From NCBI GenBank assembly GCA_900541505.1, contig UQKK01000002.1, forward strand, positions 1 through 64,000: a stretch of 64,000 nucleotides of DNA, read 5' to 3'. Under the pieces are notes generated by a model that was not told the origin of the DNA, did not search any database, and worked only from the letters and a program-made list of their open reading frames with translations. Source of the stretch: an uncultured Ruminococcus sp. GTDB lineage: Bacteria; Bacillota; Clostridia; Lachnospirales; Lachnospiraceae. Positions 45,672 through 53,787 of the stretch are shown piece by piece (position 1 is the stretch's first letter; each line of letters begins with the position of its first letter). A program made the position numbers and the translations under genes.

Positions 45672-48287
45672 CTACTTCGCCTCATACCAGCTCTGTCCCG
45701 TATGCATGTCTACAATTAAAGGCACCTGCAAATTAGCTGCTCTCTCCATCTGCTCTAAGAGTATCTGCTTCACCTCTTCGACTTCCCCGTTTTCCGCCTC
45801 AATCAAAAGTTCGTCGTGTACCTGCAGGATGAGCCTTGATTTCATCTTCCGCTTCTTCAGCTCGTCATCCACACCAATCATGGCAATCTTGATGACGTCC
45901 GCCGCTGTCCCCTGGATGGGCGCGTTCATCGCCACCCTCTCGCCGAAGGACCGCTGCATAAAATTGCTGGATTTGAGCTCCGGCACCGGTCTTCTCCTGC
46001 CGTAAAGCGTGGATACATAGCCTTCTTCTTTGGCGTGCGCCACTGTGTCGTCCAAAAACTGTTTCACACCGGGATAGGTCTCAAAATAATGTTCGATATA
46101 CTCTGCCGCCTCTTTGCGCGTGATACTCAAATCCTGGCTCAGCCCAAAGGAGCTGATGCCGTAGACAATGCCGAAGTTCACCGCCTTGGCATTGCGGCGC
46201 TGCAAATCCGTCACCTCCTCAAAAGGAGTGTGGAACACCTGGGAAGCCGTCATCCTGTGGATATCCTTTGCCTCCCGGTACGCCTGGATAAGCTGTGCAT
46301 CCCCGGAACAGTGCGCCAGTATGCGCAGCTCTATCTGGGAATAGTCCGCATCCACGAACACATACCCCTCCTCCGGCACAAAGACCTTGCGTATGAGACG
46401 TCCCAGTTCCATGCGCACCGGGATATTCTGCAGGTTCGGCTCTGTGCTGCTGATTCGTCCCGTTGCGGTGATGGTCTGGTTGAAGGTCCCGTGTATGCGC
46501 CCATCCTTCCCGATGAAATTCGCCAGCCCATCGGCGTAAGTGGACTTTAACTTGGCGAGCTGCCGGTATTCCAGGATTTTCGCCACAATGGGAAACTCCG
46601 GCGCCAGCTTGTCCAGCACGTCTGCCGCCGTGGAATAACCGGTCTTAGTCTTCTTCGCGTGGGGCATATTCAGCTTGTCAAACAAAATGACCCCCAGCTG
46701 TTTGGGCGAGTTGATATTGAACGTCTCCCCCGCCATATCGTAGATTTCCTTTTCCAGGGTCACAATCTGTTTCCCCAGACGGTCCCCGTAATCTTTTAAT
46801 TCCTCTGCCTCCACCTTGATGCCCGCCTGCTCCATGTCAAAGAGAGTAAAGACAAGGGGCATCTCAATGTCTTTAAACAGCTTATACATCCCCGCAGCTT
46901 TTAACTTCTCCGTCAGCACCGCCGCGGACTCCATGCAGGTATACGCCTCGTAGCAGGCTTTCACAGAGGCTTTGGCGTTGTCGTCTATCATCAAGTTTAA
47001 CTGCTCTCTGGCAATGTCCTCGTAGGTATAGTCATTTTTCAGAGGATTTAACAGATATGCCGCGATGACCGCGTCAAAGCTGTTGTCTCTCCCCACGCCG
47101 GACAGAAGGGGCAGATAGTGCTTCAAGTCACACATCACAAAGGTCTGAGCCTGTGCCGCGGCTTCCGACAGCCGCCCAAACAGATACTCCATATCCGTAT
47201 CCATGTCACAAGGGATGGAGTATACCTTCTCCTTCTCAAATGCCAGCGTCACCCGCGTGTATCCCGACGGATGCAAAAACAAAGGCAGTACATCCCCCGC
47301 CTCCTCGGAGATTGCCGCGCCCAGCACCTTCGCCTTACACGCCCTCTCAAAGATATCCTCTATCTCCTGTCTGTCCGTCACTTCCTGAAAATACTTCTCC
47401 ACATCGTTGACGGAGGCTTCCACAGTAAAACGCCCCAGGAAATTTTTAAACTGCAGGCGCTGAAAATACTCATAGGCTTCCTTTGTGTAGATATCCCCGT
47501 GCCTTGCCGCCTCTAAGTCAAACTCGATATCCGCGTGGGTATCGATAGTCGCTAAAACTTTGGAGAGCTTCGCCTGTTCCCAGTACTCGGCGAGATTCTT
47601 CCCGGCTCTGGGAGGCTTTAACTCCGGCGCGTGTTCGTGCGCCGTCTCGATATTTTTATATTCCTGGATAATCTTGGTCGCCGTCTTCTCTCCGATTCCC
47701 GGCACACCCGGAATATTGTCGGAAGTATCGCCCATGAGCGCCTTCACATCGATGAACTCCTTGGGCGTCACCCCGTACCTCTCTGCTACATCGGCAGCAT
47801 AGTAGTCTTCCACCTCGGTTCTGCCCTGCTTTGTCTTCGGTATCCGAATCTTCACATGCTCTGTGGCGAGCTGCAGCGTATCCCGGTCCCCGGAAATGAT
47901 GGAGACATCCAGTCCCTCTTTCTCGCATCGGGCAGAAATGGTTCCCAGCAAATCATCCGCCTCCAGCCCGGCTTTCTCGATAATCTCAATGTCCATCGCC
48001 TTAAGCACCTCTTTTATCACAGGCACCTGCTGGCGCAGTTCCTCCGCCATGGGCTTTCTCGTCCCTTTATACTCCGCGTACATCTCATGGCGGAAGGTGG
48101 GAGTGTGCACGTCAAAGGTCACCGTCAGATACTGGGGGCTCTCCTCATCCAATATTTTAAAGAGGATACTCAAAAACCCGTAGATTGCATTGGTGTGCAG
48201 ACCTTCCGCGTTCGTCAAATCCGGCAGCCCGTAAAACGCCCGGTTCAAAATACTGTGTCCATCTATCAGTACGATTTTTTCTCTCAT
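45672..48287 (-). CDS. polA: DNA polymerase I
   Basis: An 871-residue polymerase for repair and Okazaki-fragment processing. The N-terminal 5' nuclease domain (about 1-290) has LIDGHSILNRAFYGLP, SGDRDTLQL and LMGDTSDNIPGV. The polymerase domain has motif A DADYSQIELR, motif B RRNAKAVNFGIVYG and motif C QVHDELLIE. The middle exonuclease-like domain (about 300-470) lacks the usual DxE motif, so proofreading is probably absent, as in many Firmicutes. The start at 48287 is favoured; an ATG 6 codons upstream is possible. Confidence 0.96.
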   Translation of the reverse strand: MREKIVLIDGHSILNRAFYGLPDLTNAEGLHTNAIYGFLSILFKILDEESPQYLTVTFDVHTPTFRHEMYAEYKGTRKPMAEELRQQVPVIKEVLKAMDIEIIEKAGLEADDLLGTISARCEKEGLDVSIISGDRDTLQLATEHVKIRIPKTKQGRTEVEDYYAADVAERYGVTPKEFIDVKALMGDTSDNIPGVPGIGEKTATKIIQEYKNIETAHEHAPELKPPRAGKNLAEYWEQAKLSKVLATIDTHADIEFDLEAARHGDIYTKEAYEYFQRLQFKNFLGRFTVEASVNDVEKYFQEVTDRQEIEDIFERACKAKVLGAAISEEAGDVLPLFLHPSGYTRVTLAFEKEKVYSIPCDMDTDMEYLFGRLSEAAAQAQTFVMCDLKHYLPLLSGVGRDNSFDAVIAAYLLNPLKNDYTYEDIAREQLNLMIDDNAKASVKACYEAYTCMESAAVLTEKLKAAGMYKLFKDIEMPLVFTLFDMEQAGIKVEAEELKDYGDRLGKQIVTLEKEIYDMAGETFNINSPKQLGVILFDKLNMPHAKKTKTGYSTAADVLDKLAPEFPIVAKILEYRQLAKLKSTYADGLANFIGKDGRIHGTFNQTITATGRISSTEPNLQNIPVRMELGRLIRKVFVPEEGYVFVDADYSQIELRILAHCSGDAQLIQAYREAKDIHRMTASQVFHTPFEEVTDLQRRNAKAVNFGIVYGISSFGLSQDLSITRKEAAEYIEHYFETYPGVKQFLDDTVAHAKEEGYVSTLYGRRRPVPELKSSNFMQRSFGERVAMNAPIQGTAADVIKIAMIGVDDELKKRKMKSRLILQVHDELLIEAENGEVEEVKQILLEQMERAANLQVPLIVDMHTGQSWYEAK

Positions 48288-48497
48288 AGATTCATCCGTC
48301 TCCATTGTCTTTTTTCATACGAAATGTCGCCGTTTCATCCGCGCTATCAAGCTTGCGAGTGAACAGTAACCCCATAACTACGAAAACAAGTATACACTAA
48401 AATCCTGCTTTTTAAAAGGCTATTTTTATGTTATTATAAATCCACAAGCGCCGGTCTTATGCCGGGGCAATACTCTAGCAAAGCGAGGTATTTATCT

Positions 48498-49112
48498 ATG
48501 GATGGAATCATATTTGACGTGGACGGCACCCTCTGGGATTCAACCGATACCGTCGCGGAATCATGGACAGCGATGATTCGCCGCCACACCGATTTAAATC
48601 TCACCATCACAGGTGCGGAATTAAAAAACTTATTCGGGAAAACCATGGAGGAGATTGGAAACGCCCTCTTTCCTTCCATGTCAGAGGAAGAAAAAGCCCC
48701 TCTGTTAAAGCACTGTTACGAGTACGAGAATGAACTTCTTCTCACCAAACCCGGCAGGCTCTACGACCATGTGAGGGAGACTTTGGAGCTCTTATCCGCA
48801 AAGTATCCGCTTTTCATTGTCAGCAACTGCCAGCTCGGATACATCGATGCCATGCTCGACTCCACCGGACTTCGTCCCCTCTTTCAGGATACCCTGTGTT
48901 ACGGACAGACACTGACGGACAAGGACGAGACTCTCCTTCAGCTGATGGGAAAAAATCAGATAAAAGATGTCGTCTACGTCGGGGATACACAGGGTGATTA
49001 CAACGCCTGCAAAAAAGCCGGGGTTCCCTTCATCTACGCTTCCTACGGATTTGGGGAAGTAAGCGATGCTCCCAGGACCATACACGATTTTTCAGAACTT
49101 GCAGATTTATAG
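48498..49112 (+). CDS. HAD-family phosphatase
   Basis: A 204-residue hydrolase of the haloacid dehalogenase superfamily, phosphoglycolate phosphatase-like subfamily. Motif I DVDGTLWDS gives the nucleophile and acid Asp, motif II is IVSNC, and motif III/IV is VVYVGDTQGDYNACKKAG. A small helical cap lies between motifs I and II. The start at 48498 follows GCGAGG. It is convergent with nothing; tRNA-Leu follows on the same strand with its own promoter. The substrate is unknown. Confidence 0.88.
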   Translation: MDGIIFDVDGTLWDSTDTVAESWTAMIRRHTDLNLTITGAELKNLFGKTMEEIGNALFPSMSEEEKAPLLKHCYEYENELLLTKPGRLYDHVRETLELLSAKYPLFIVSNCQLGYIDAMLDSTGLRPLFQDTLCYGQTLTDKDETLLQLMGKNQIKDVVYVGDTQGDYNACKKAGVPFIYASYGFGEVSDAPRTIHDFSELADL

Positions 49113-49183
49113 TTCAGCCATACAGTGCAATTTTACGAATGGCGCGGGCTGAACGTTACTATTCATACGGTTAAAAATAATTC

Positions 49184-49212
49184 TTGCAATGTCACTTTTC
49201 CTGTGCTATAAT
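49184..49212 (+). promoter_or_regulatory. tRNA-Leu promoter
   Basis: TTGCAA and a perfect TATAAT are exactly 17 bases apart. Transcription would start near 49219, about 24 bases before the tRNA. Confidence 0.8.
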
Positions 49213-49242
49213 AAATTTCGGCTTCTGGTGGAAGCCGGACAT

Positions 49243-49325
49243 GCGGATGTGGCGGAATGGCAGACGCACAAGACTCAAAATCTTGCGTAGGTGACTACGT
49301 GTGGGTTCAAGTCCCACCATCCGCA
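49243..49325 (+). tRNA. tRNA-Leu (anticodon CAA)
   Basis: An 83-nt cloverleaf: acceptor stem GCGGATG / CATCCGC with discriminator A, anticodon stem CAAGA / TCTTG with loop CTCAAAA giving anticodon CAA for UUG codons, a long variable arm (CGTAG / CTACG) typical of class II tRNAs, and a TGGG-TTCAAGT-CCCA T-arm. CCA is not encoded. Confidence 0.96.
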
Positions 49326-49334
49326 TCGGAGCAA

Positions 49335-49380
49335 CCCTTGAAAATGCTGCACATACAGGATTTTCAAGGGCTTTTCTTTT
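49335..49380 (+). terminator. tRNA-Leu terminator
   Basis: An 11-bp stem (CCCTTGAAAAT / ATTTTCAAGGG) with a 14-base loop is followed by CTTTTCTTTT. Confidence 0.85.
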
Positions 49381-49514
49381 GCCATAACACAATTTCGGGC
49401 TGCCGCGAAACCAATATGTTCTGCGGCAGCCCTTTCTTTCGGCTATTATGCACTTATACCATTCTCTCTGCAAGAGCATACACGGTCACGAAGATGTAAC
49501 CATTTCCCTCCGCT

Positions 49515-50783
49515 CTAAAGCAGTTTCTTCCCGATGTCAAAGCAGTCAAAGGTAGCAAAATAATCTTTCGGCGTCTCCGCCCGCCGGATAAGCTGTGTGG
49601 TCCCGTCTTCTTTTAAGAGTACCTCGGCGGATTTCAGTTTCCCATTATAATTGTAGCCCATGGAAAAGCCGTGCGCCCCTGTGTCGTGGATGACCAAAAG
49701 GTCCCCGATGTCGATTTTCGGAAGCATCCGGTCGATGGCAAACTTATCGTTATTCTCACACAGTGAGCCTGTGATATCGTACTGATGGTCATGAGGAAGA
49801 TTTTCTTTTCCCATCACGGTAATGTGGTGGTATGCCCCGTACATCGCCGGTCGCATCAGATTGACCGCGCAGGCGTCCACGCCGATGTACTCCTTGTGGG
49901 TGTGCTTCTCATGGATGGCTCTCGTCACCAGGCAGCCGTAAGGTCCCATCATAAAACGTCCCAGTTCGGTGTAGATTGCCACATCGCCCATCCCCGCCGG
50001 AACCAGCACTTCCTCATAGACGCGGCGCACGCCGTCTCCGATGGCGCGGATGTCATTGGGCTCCTGGTCCGGTTTGTAGGGAATCCCTATGCCGCCGGAG
50101 AGGTTGATGAATTTGATGTGCACCCCTGTCTTCTCCTTCAGCTTCACCGCCTGCTCAAACAAGACTTTGGCGAGCATCGGATAGTACTCGTTTGTCACCG
50201 TGTTGCTGGCGAGGAAGGCGTGCAGACCAAACTCTTTGGCGCCTTTTTCCTTCAATATTTTATATGCCTCCTCCAGCTGCTCTGTAGTCATGCCGTACTT
50301 CGCATCGCCGGGATTGTCCATAATATCGTTGCTGATTTTAAAGAGTCCGCCGGGATTATAGCGGCAGCTTATGGTCTTAGGGATATGCCCGATTGCTTTC
50401 TCCAGAAAACCGATATGAGTGATATCATCCAGATTGATGATTGCCCCCAGCTTGTCCGCAAGCTGAAAGTCCTCCGCCGGTGTATCGTTGGAGGAGAACA
50501 TGATATGCTCCCCGCGGATATCCAGCGCATCGGATAACATAAGCTCGGTGTAGGAGGAGCAGTCGCAGCCGCAGCCGTATTCCTTTAAAATATCAATCAA
50601 AAAAGGATTGGGAGTCGCTTTCACCGCGAAATATTCCCGGTATCCGGGATTCCAGGAAAATGCCTCCTTTAACGCCTCCACATTTCTTCGTATCCCTTTT
50701 TCATCGTAGAGATGAAAGGGAGTCGGGTATTCTTTTGTCATCTCTTCCAACTGTTCTTTTGTCACAAATGGTTCTTTTGTCAT
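49515..50783 (-). CDS. lysA: Diaminopimelate decarboxylase
   Basis: A 422-residue PLP enzyme for the last step of lysine synthesis. The PLP lysine lies in EYFAVKATPNP, the substrate/cofactor region in LSGGIGIPYKPDQ and GRFMMGPYG, and the C-terminal region in HDTGAHGFSMGYNYNG. It belongs to the group-IV decarboxylase fold. The GGAGGG ribosome site is 135 bases after pyk. No lysine riboswitch is seen upstream, so it is probably co-transcribed with pyk. Confidence 0.94.
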   Translation of the reverse strand: MTKEPFVTKEQLEEMTKEYPTPFHLYDEKGIRRNVEALKEAFSWNPGYREYFAVKATPNPFLIDILKEYGCGCDCSSYTELMLSDALDIRGEHIMFSSNDTPAEDFQLADKLGAIINLDDITHIGFLEKAIGHIPKTISCRYNPGGLFKISNDIMDNPGDAKYGMTTEQLEEAYKILKEKGAKEFGLHAFLASNTVTNEYYPMLAKVLFEQAVKLKEKTGVHIKFINLSGGIGIPYKPDQEPNDIRAIGDGVRRVYEEVLVPAGMGDVAIYTELGRFMMGPYGCLVTRAIHEKHTHKEYIGVDACAVNLMRPAMYGAYHHITVMGKENLPHDHQYDITGSLCENNDKFAIDRMLPKIDIGDLLVIHDTGAHGFSMGYNYNGKLKSAEVLLKEDGTTQLIRRAETPKDYFATFDCFDIGKKLL

Positions 50784-50918
50784 CTTAATTTCCCTCCGTG
50801 TATGGTAATCAACTCAATCTCATTTGCCAGCGCGTTTTTAAATAACTGCACAAAGTTCTCATTTCCCGAATACAGACAGGTGTTGCGGCTGCCGGGTCCG
50901 TACTCTGCTTCCGCGCCT

Positions 50919-52355
50919 CTATTCCACAGTAGCGATGCGCATCATATTGCTCACACCGCTTCTCTCCTTTTTCACATTCGGGGAGGGAATTCCCGCTGTG
51001 AGCACGACAATGTCCCCCGGCTCCACATACTGTTTTACAAGGGCGAGCTCAATGGCACCTTCACAGATGTCTTCCGTGGTGTCAAATTCCATGGACTTAA
51101 TGGGACGCACGCCCCAGTAAATGGACATCCTGCGCAGTGTCCGCTCGTTGGGAGTCACTCCCAGGATTTCCTGCTTCGGACGCAGGTTTGATACCACTCT
51201 GGTGGTTGCGCCGGATACCGAAGGAGTGATGATGCATTTGGCGTTTAAGTTTGCCGCCGCCAGCACGGAGGAATACCCGATGGCGCTGGAAACGCCTGCC
51301 TTCAAATGCTCTCCCGCTTTCTCCAGCATCGTGTCATAGTCTAAGTGCTGCTCTGTGTTTTCGATGATATGCACCATCATCTGCAGTGCCTCCAGGGGAT
51401 ATTTTCCCTGCGCTGTCTCCCCGGAGAGCATCACCGCGTCCGTCCCATCGTACACGGCATTGGCAACATCCGTCACCTCCGCTCTCGTAGGTCTGGGATT
51501 GCGCATCATGGAATCCAGCATCTGTGTGGCTGTGATAACGGTCTTGAAGTTCTTATTACATTTCTGAATCATCATTTTCTGGAGATAAGGCACTTCCTCC
51601 GCCGGGATTTCCACACCCAAGTCGCCTCGCGCCACCATCAGTCCGTCCGCCGCGCGGATAATCTCGTCAATATTCTGGATGCCCTCCGCGTTTTCAATCT
51701 TAGCGATAATCGGAATATAGGGGGCTCCCAGTTCCTTTAAGTAGGCGCGGATTTCCAGCACACACTCCGCGTTTCGCACAAAGGAGGCAGCGATGAAATC
51801 AATGCCCTGCTCCACGCCGAACTTCAAGTCTTCTTTGTCCTTCTGGGTGATTGCCGGCAGACGCACCGGGACATTGGGTACATTGACGCCCTTTCTCTCC
51901 CCAAGTTCTCCGCCGTTTACAACCGTACAGTGGATTTCTTTCTCTGTGGTGCTAACAACCTTCAGACCGATGAGTCCGTCGTCGATAAGGATGGTCTTTC
52001 CTGTATCCACATCCTCCACAAGCCCTGCATAGGAGATGGAGACCTTGTCCTTGTCCCCTTCGATTTCCTCTGTCGTCAGAGTGAAGGATTCCCCAGCCTC
52101 CAGCATGATTTTCTTGCCGCCCTTCAACACACCTGTGCGAATTTCCGGTCCTTTGGTGTCCAGAAGGATAGCGGTATTGGCATGTTCTTCCTCCCGAAGC
52201 TGCTTTAACATATCCATACGACCTTTATGTTCTGCGTGGTCCCCGTGAGAGAAATTAAAACGCGCCACATCCATGCCATTCTGGATGAGCTTTCTCATCA
52301 AATCTCTGTCGTTGGTGTTGGGTCCCATCGTACAAACTACTTTTGTTTTCTTCAT
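50919..52355 (-). CDS. pyk: Pyruvate kinase
   Basis: A 478-residue glycolytic enzyme that makes pyruvate and ATP from phosphoenolpyruvate. The N-terminal KVVCTMGPNTNDRDLM, the active-site lysine segment IIAKIENAEGIQNIDEI, MVARGDLGVEIP and MLDSMMRNPRPTRAEVTDVANA are all present. The C-terminal allosteric domain ends normally; the extra PEP-utilising domain found in many Bacillus enzymes is absent. It is transcribed with the rhomboid-like gene upstream. Confidence 0.97.
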   Translation of the reverse strand: MKKTKVVCTMGPNTNDRDLMRKLIQNGMDVARFNFSHGDHAEHKGRMDMLKQLREEEHANTAILLDTKGPEIRTGVLKGGKKIMLEAGESFTLTTEEIEGDKDKVSISYAGLVEDVDTGKTILIDDGLIGLKVVSTTEKEIHCTVVNGGELGERKGVNVPNVPVRLPAITQKDKEDLKFGVEQGIDFIAASFVRNAECVLEIRAYLKELGAPYIPIIAKIENAEGIQNIDEIIRAADGLMVARGDLGVEIPAEEVPYLQKMMIQKCNKNFKTVITATQMLDSMMRNPRPTRAEVTDVANAVYDGTDAVMLSGETAQGKYPLEALQMMVHIIENTEQHLDYDTMLEKAGEHLKAGVSSAIGYSSVLAAANLNAKCIITPSVSGATTRVVSNLRPKQEILGVTPNERTLRRMSIYWGVRPIKSMEFDTTEDICEGAIELALVKQYVEPGDIVVLTAGIPSPNVKKERSGVSNMMRIATVE

Positions 52356-52458
52356 GCTTATAACTCTCCTTTTTTATTGAAATGATTTCCCTGTAAAATC
52401 TTCTCTTTGCAGCGCGCCATGTGTATCTTCTGTATCCTTCGCCGCGCTGTCTTCCTGT

Positions 52459-53304
52459 CTATTTCACATGTTCGTGAGTAAAGAGATGGTCCTGGCAGTA
52501 CTCGAAATTTCCGTTGCACTTGGAGCAGAACCGAAATTCCAGCGACGGGTCGGTAAGTTCTGTCCGCCCGCAGACTGCGCAGCGGTGTCTCGCTCCGTTG
52601 GCGTAAGTCATGTGAGGGCGCGTCTGCTCTTTAAATTTTGCCTTTCTCGCCCGCTCTTTCGGTGAGAAATGTCTTGTATTCCTGCTGGATAAGAAAAAGA
52701 TGATGAAGTTCAAAAGGGAAGCTCCAATTGCCACCTTCTCTGCCAAACCGCCGGTGATAAAGTAATACAACGCCATCGCCGCGTACACCAGCGCCATCCA
52801 TTTCATCTTAATTGGCAGAATAAAATACAGCATCACTTCCATATCGGGGTACATCGCCGCAAAAGCCAGGAAGATGGACATGGTGATATAGTTGGTGCTG
52901 ATATATCCTACATGGGACAACGACACAGGCACACCATAGATGGCATAAATGATGCCGTACAAAATAAACACAGCAATCACGGTAAACAAAATTCCGGAAA
53001 AGATATAGACATTATACCGAAACGTCCCCCAGGAACGCTCCAGCACCGACCCCAGCGAGTAATACAAAAGCACCAAAAATGCCAAGGAAATAAGGCTGGT
53101 CGTGGGCGGGATGAGCACCCAGGAGATAAGCCTCCACACCTGCCCTCTCAAAATCAGCGCAGGCTCCAGTGTCAGCCATCCAATCAAATCCTGTCTCAGA
53201 TATACGATTGCAAAACCGATGACATATCCGGCGAGCAGATACATCGTCAGATTGGGAATCGCAAAACGTCCGAATTTTCTCTCTAATTTGTTCAGCCAGT
53301 TCAA
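52459..53304 (-). CDS. Rhomboid-like membrane protein with C-terminal zinc ribbon
   Basis: A 281-residue protein with about six membrane segments arranged as in rhomboid proteases (the loop after the first segment holds RGQVWRLISWVLIPP, like the usual R-x-W-R-L-x-T-x-x-F). The position of the catalytic GxSG holds YISTNYIT, and no catalytic His is clear, so it is probably an inactive relative. The C-terminal 60 residues hold a zinc ribbon (CAVCG, then CSKC) and a final Cys-His tail. The start is TTG at 53304, with AGGAG before it. Confidence 0.72.
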   Translation of the reverse strand: MNWLNKLERKFGRFAIPNLTMYLLAGYVIGFAIVYLRQDLIGWLTLEPALILRGQVWRLISWVLIPPTTSLISLAFLVLLYYSLGSVLERSWGTFRYNVYIFSGILFTVIAVFILYGIIYAIYGVPVSLSHVGYISTNYITMSIFLAFAAMYPDMEVMLYFILPIKMKWMALVYAAMALYYFITGGLAEKVAIGASLLNFIIFFLSSRNTRHFSPKERARKAKFKEQTRPHMTYANGARHRCAVCGRTELTDPSLEFRFCSKCNGNFEYCQDHLFTHEHVK

Positions 53305-53421
53305 AGATTCCTACTCCTTATTTTATCATTTTTAGCTCTGCCTCCATAAAGCTCCTCCCAGTTTACAGAAGACAAAGGACAGCCTTACAAAAAAACAAAG
53401 CACTTTATACATACATGAGTA

Positions 53422-53450
53422 ATTGTACCGTCATACCCCTTGTTTGTCAA
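53422..53450 (-). promoter_or_regulatory. Promoter of the rhomboid-like - pyk - lysA unit
   Basis: On the minus strand a perfect TTGACA and TACAAT are 17 bases apart, about 120 bases before the TTG start of the membrane protein gene. It is divergent from the activase promoter, with 100 A+T-rich bases between them. Confidence 0.75.
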
Positions 53451-53547
53451 ACGCAAGTTACCCCCTTTGTCTCTTTTTAACATTATCTTTATATAAATTT
53501 CCCAGATTCCCCCGGAATTATTTTGCAAAGCCGCATAATAATTACAA

Positions 53548-53576
53548 TTGTCTTTTTCTCCATCCTGTCGTATAAT
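53548..53576 (+). promoter_or_regulatory. Promoter of the acyl-CoA dehydratase activase gene
   Basis: TTGTCT and a perfect TATAAT are 17 bases apart. The transcript would begin near 53583, leaving a leader of about 205 bases. Confidence 0.65.
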
Positions 53577-53623
53577 GTAAATTGTTGTAAAATCAAAAAA
53601 CACATTTAATAGGAAGTAACCCT

Positions 53624-53725
53624 TTCTCCTGACGGGGCATTTCTGCCTTTCAGGAGAAGGCAGCGTCATTGTACAAAGAGGCAGCACGCCTCAGACTTTG
53701 CACACTGACGCTGTCCTTTCTTTAG
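53624..53725 (+). promoter_or_regulatory. Structured leader, possible attenuator
   Basis: Two adjacent hairpins lie in the leader. The first pairs 53624-53632 with 53650-53658 and extends inward through GGGGCA / TGCCTT. The second pairs GGCAGCGTCA (53659-53668) with TGACGCTGTCC (53706-53716) around an inner AAAG-GGC / GCC-CTTTG helix and is followed by TTTCTTT. The second resembles a weak terminator. It matches no riboswitch class that I recognise. Confidence 0.45.
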
Positions 53726-53787
53726 CGGTCATGCAGGCTCAGATAAAGAGAGGACACATATAGTAAGACGAAAACGAGGTTATATCT

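Noticed and set aside
49243..49325. tRNA-Leu as an integration site of a mobile element
   Set aside because: No integrase, no repeated tRNA 3' end and only housekeeping genes on both sides.
50784..50918. Lysine riboswitch before lysA
   Set aside because: The 135-base gap is too short and lacks the conserved L-box helices.
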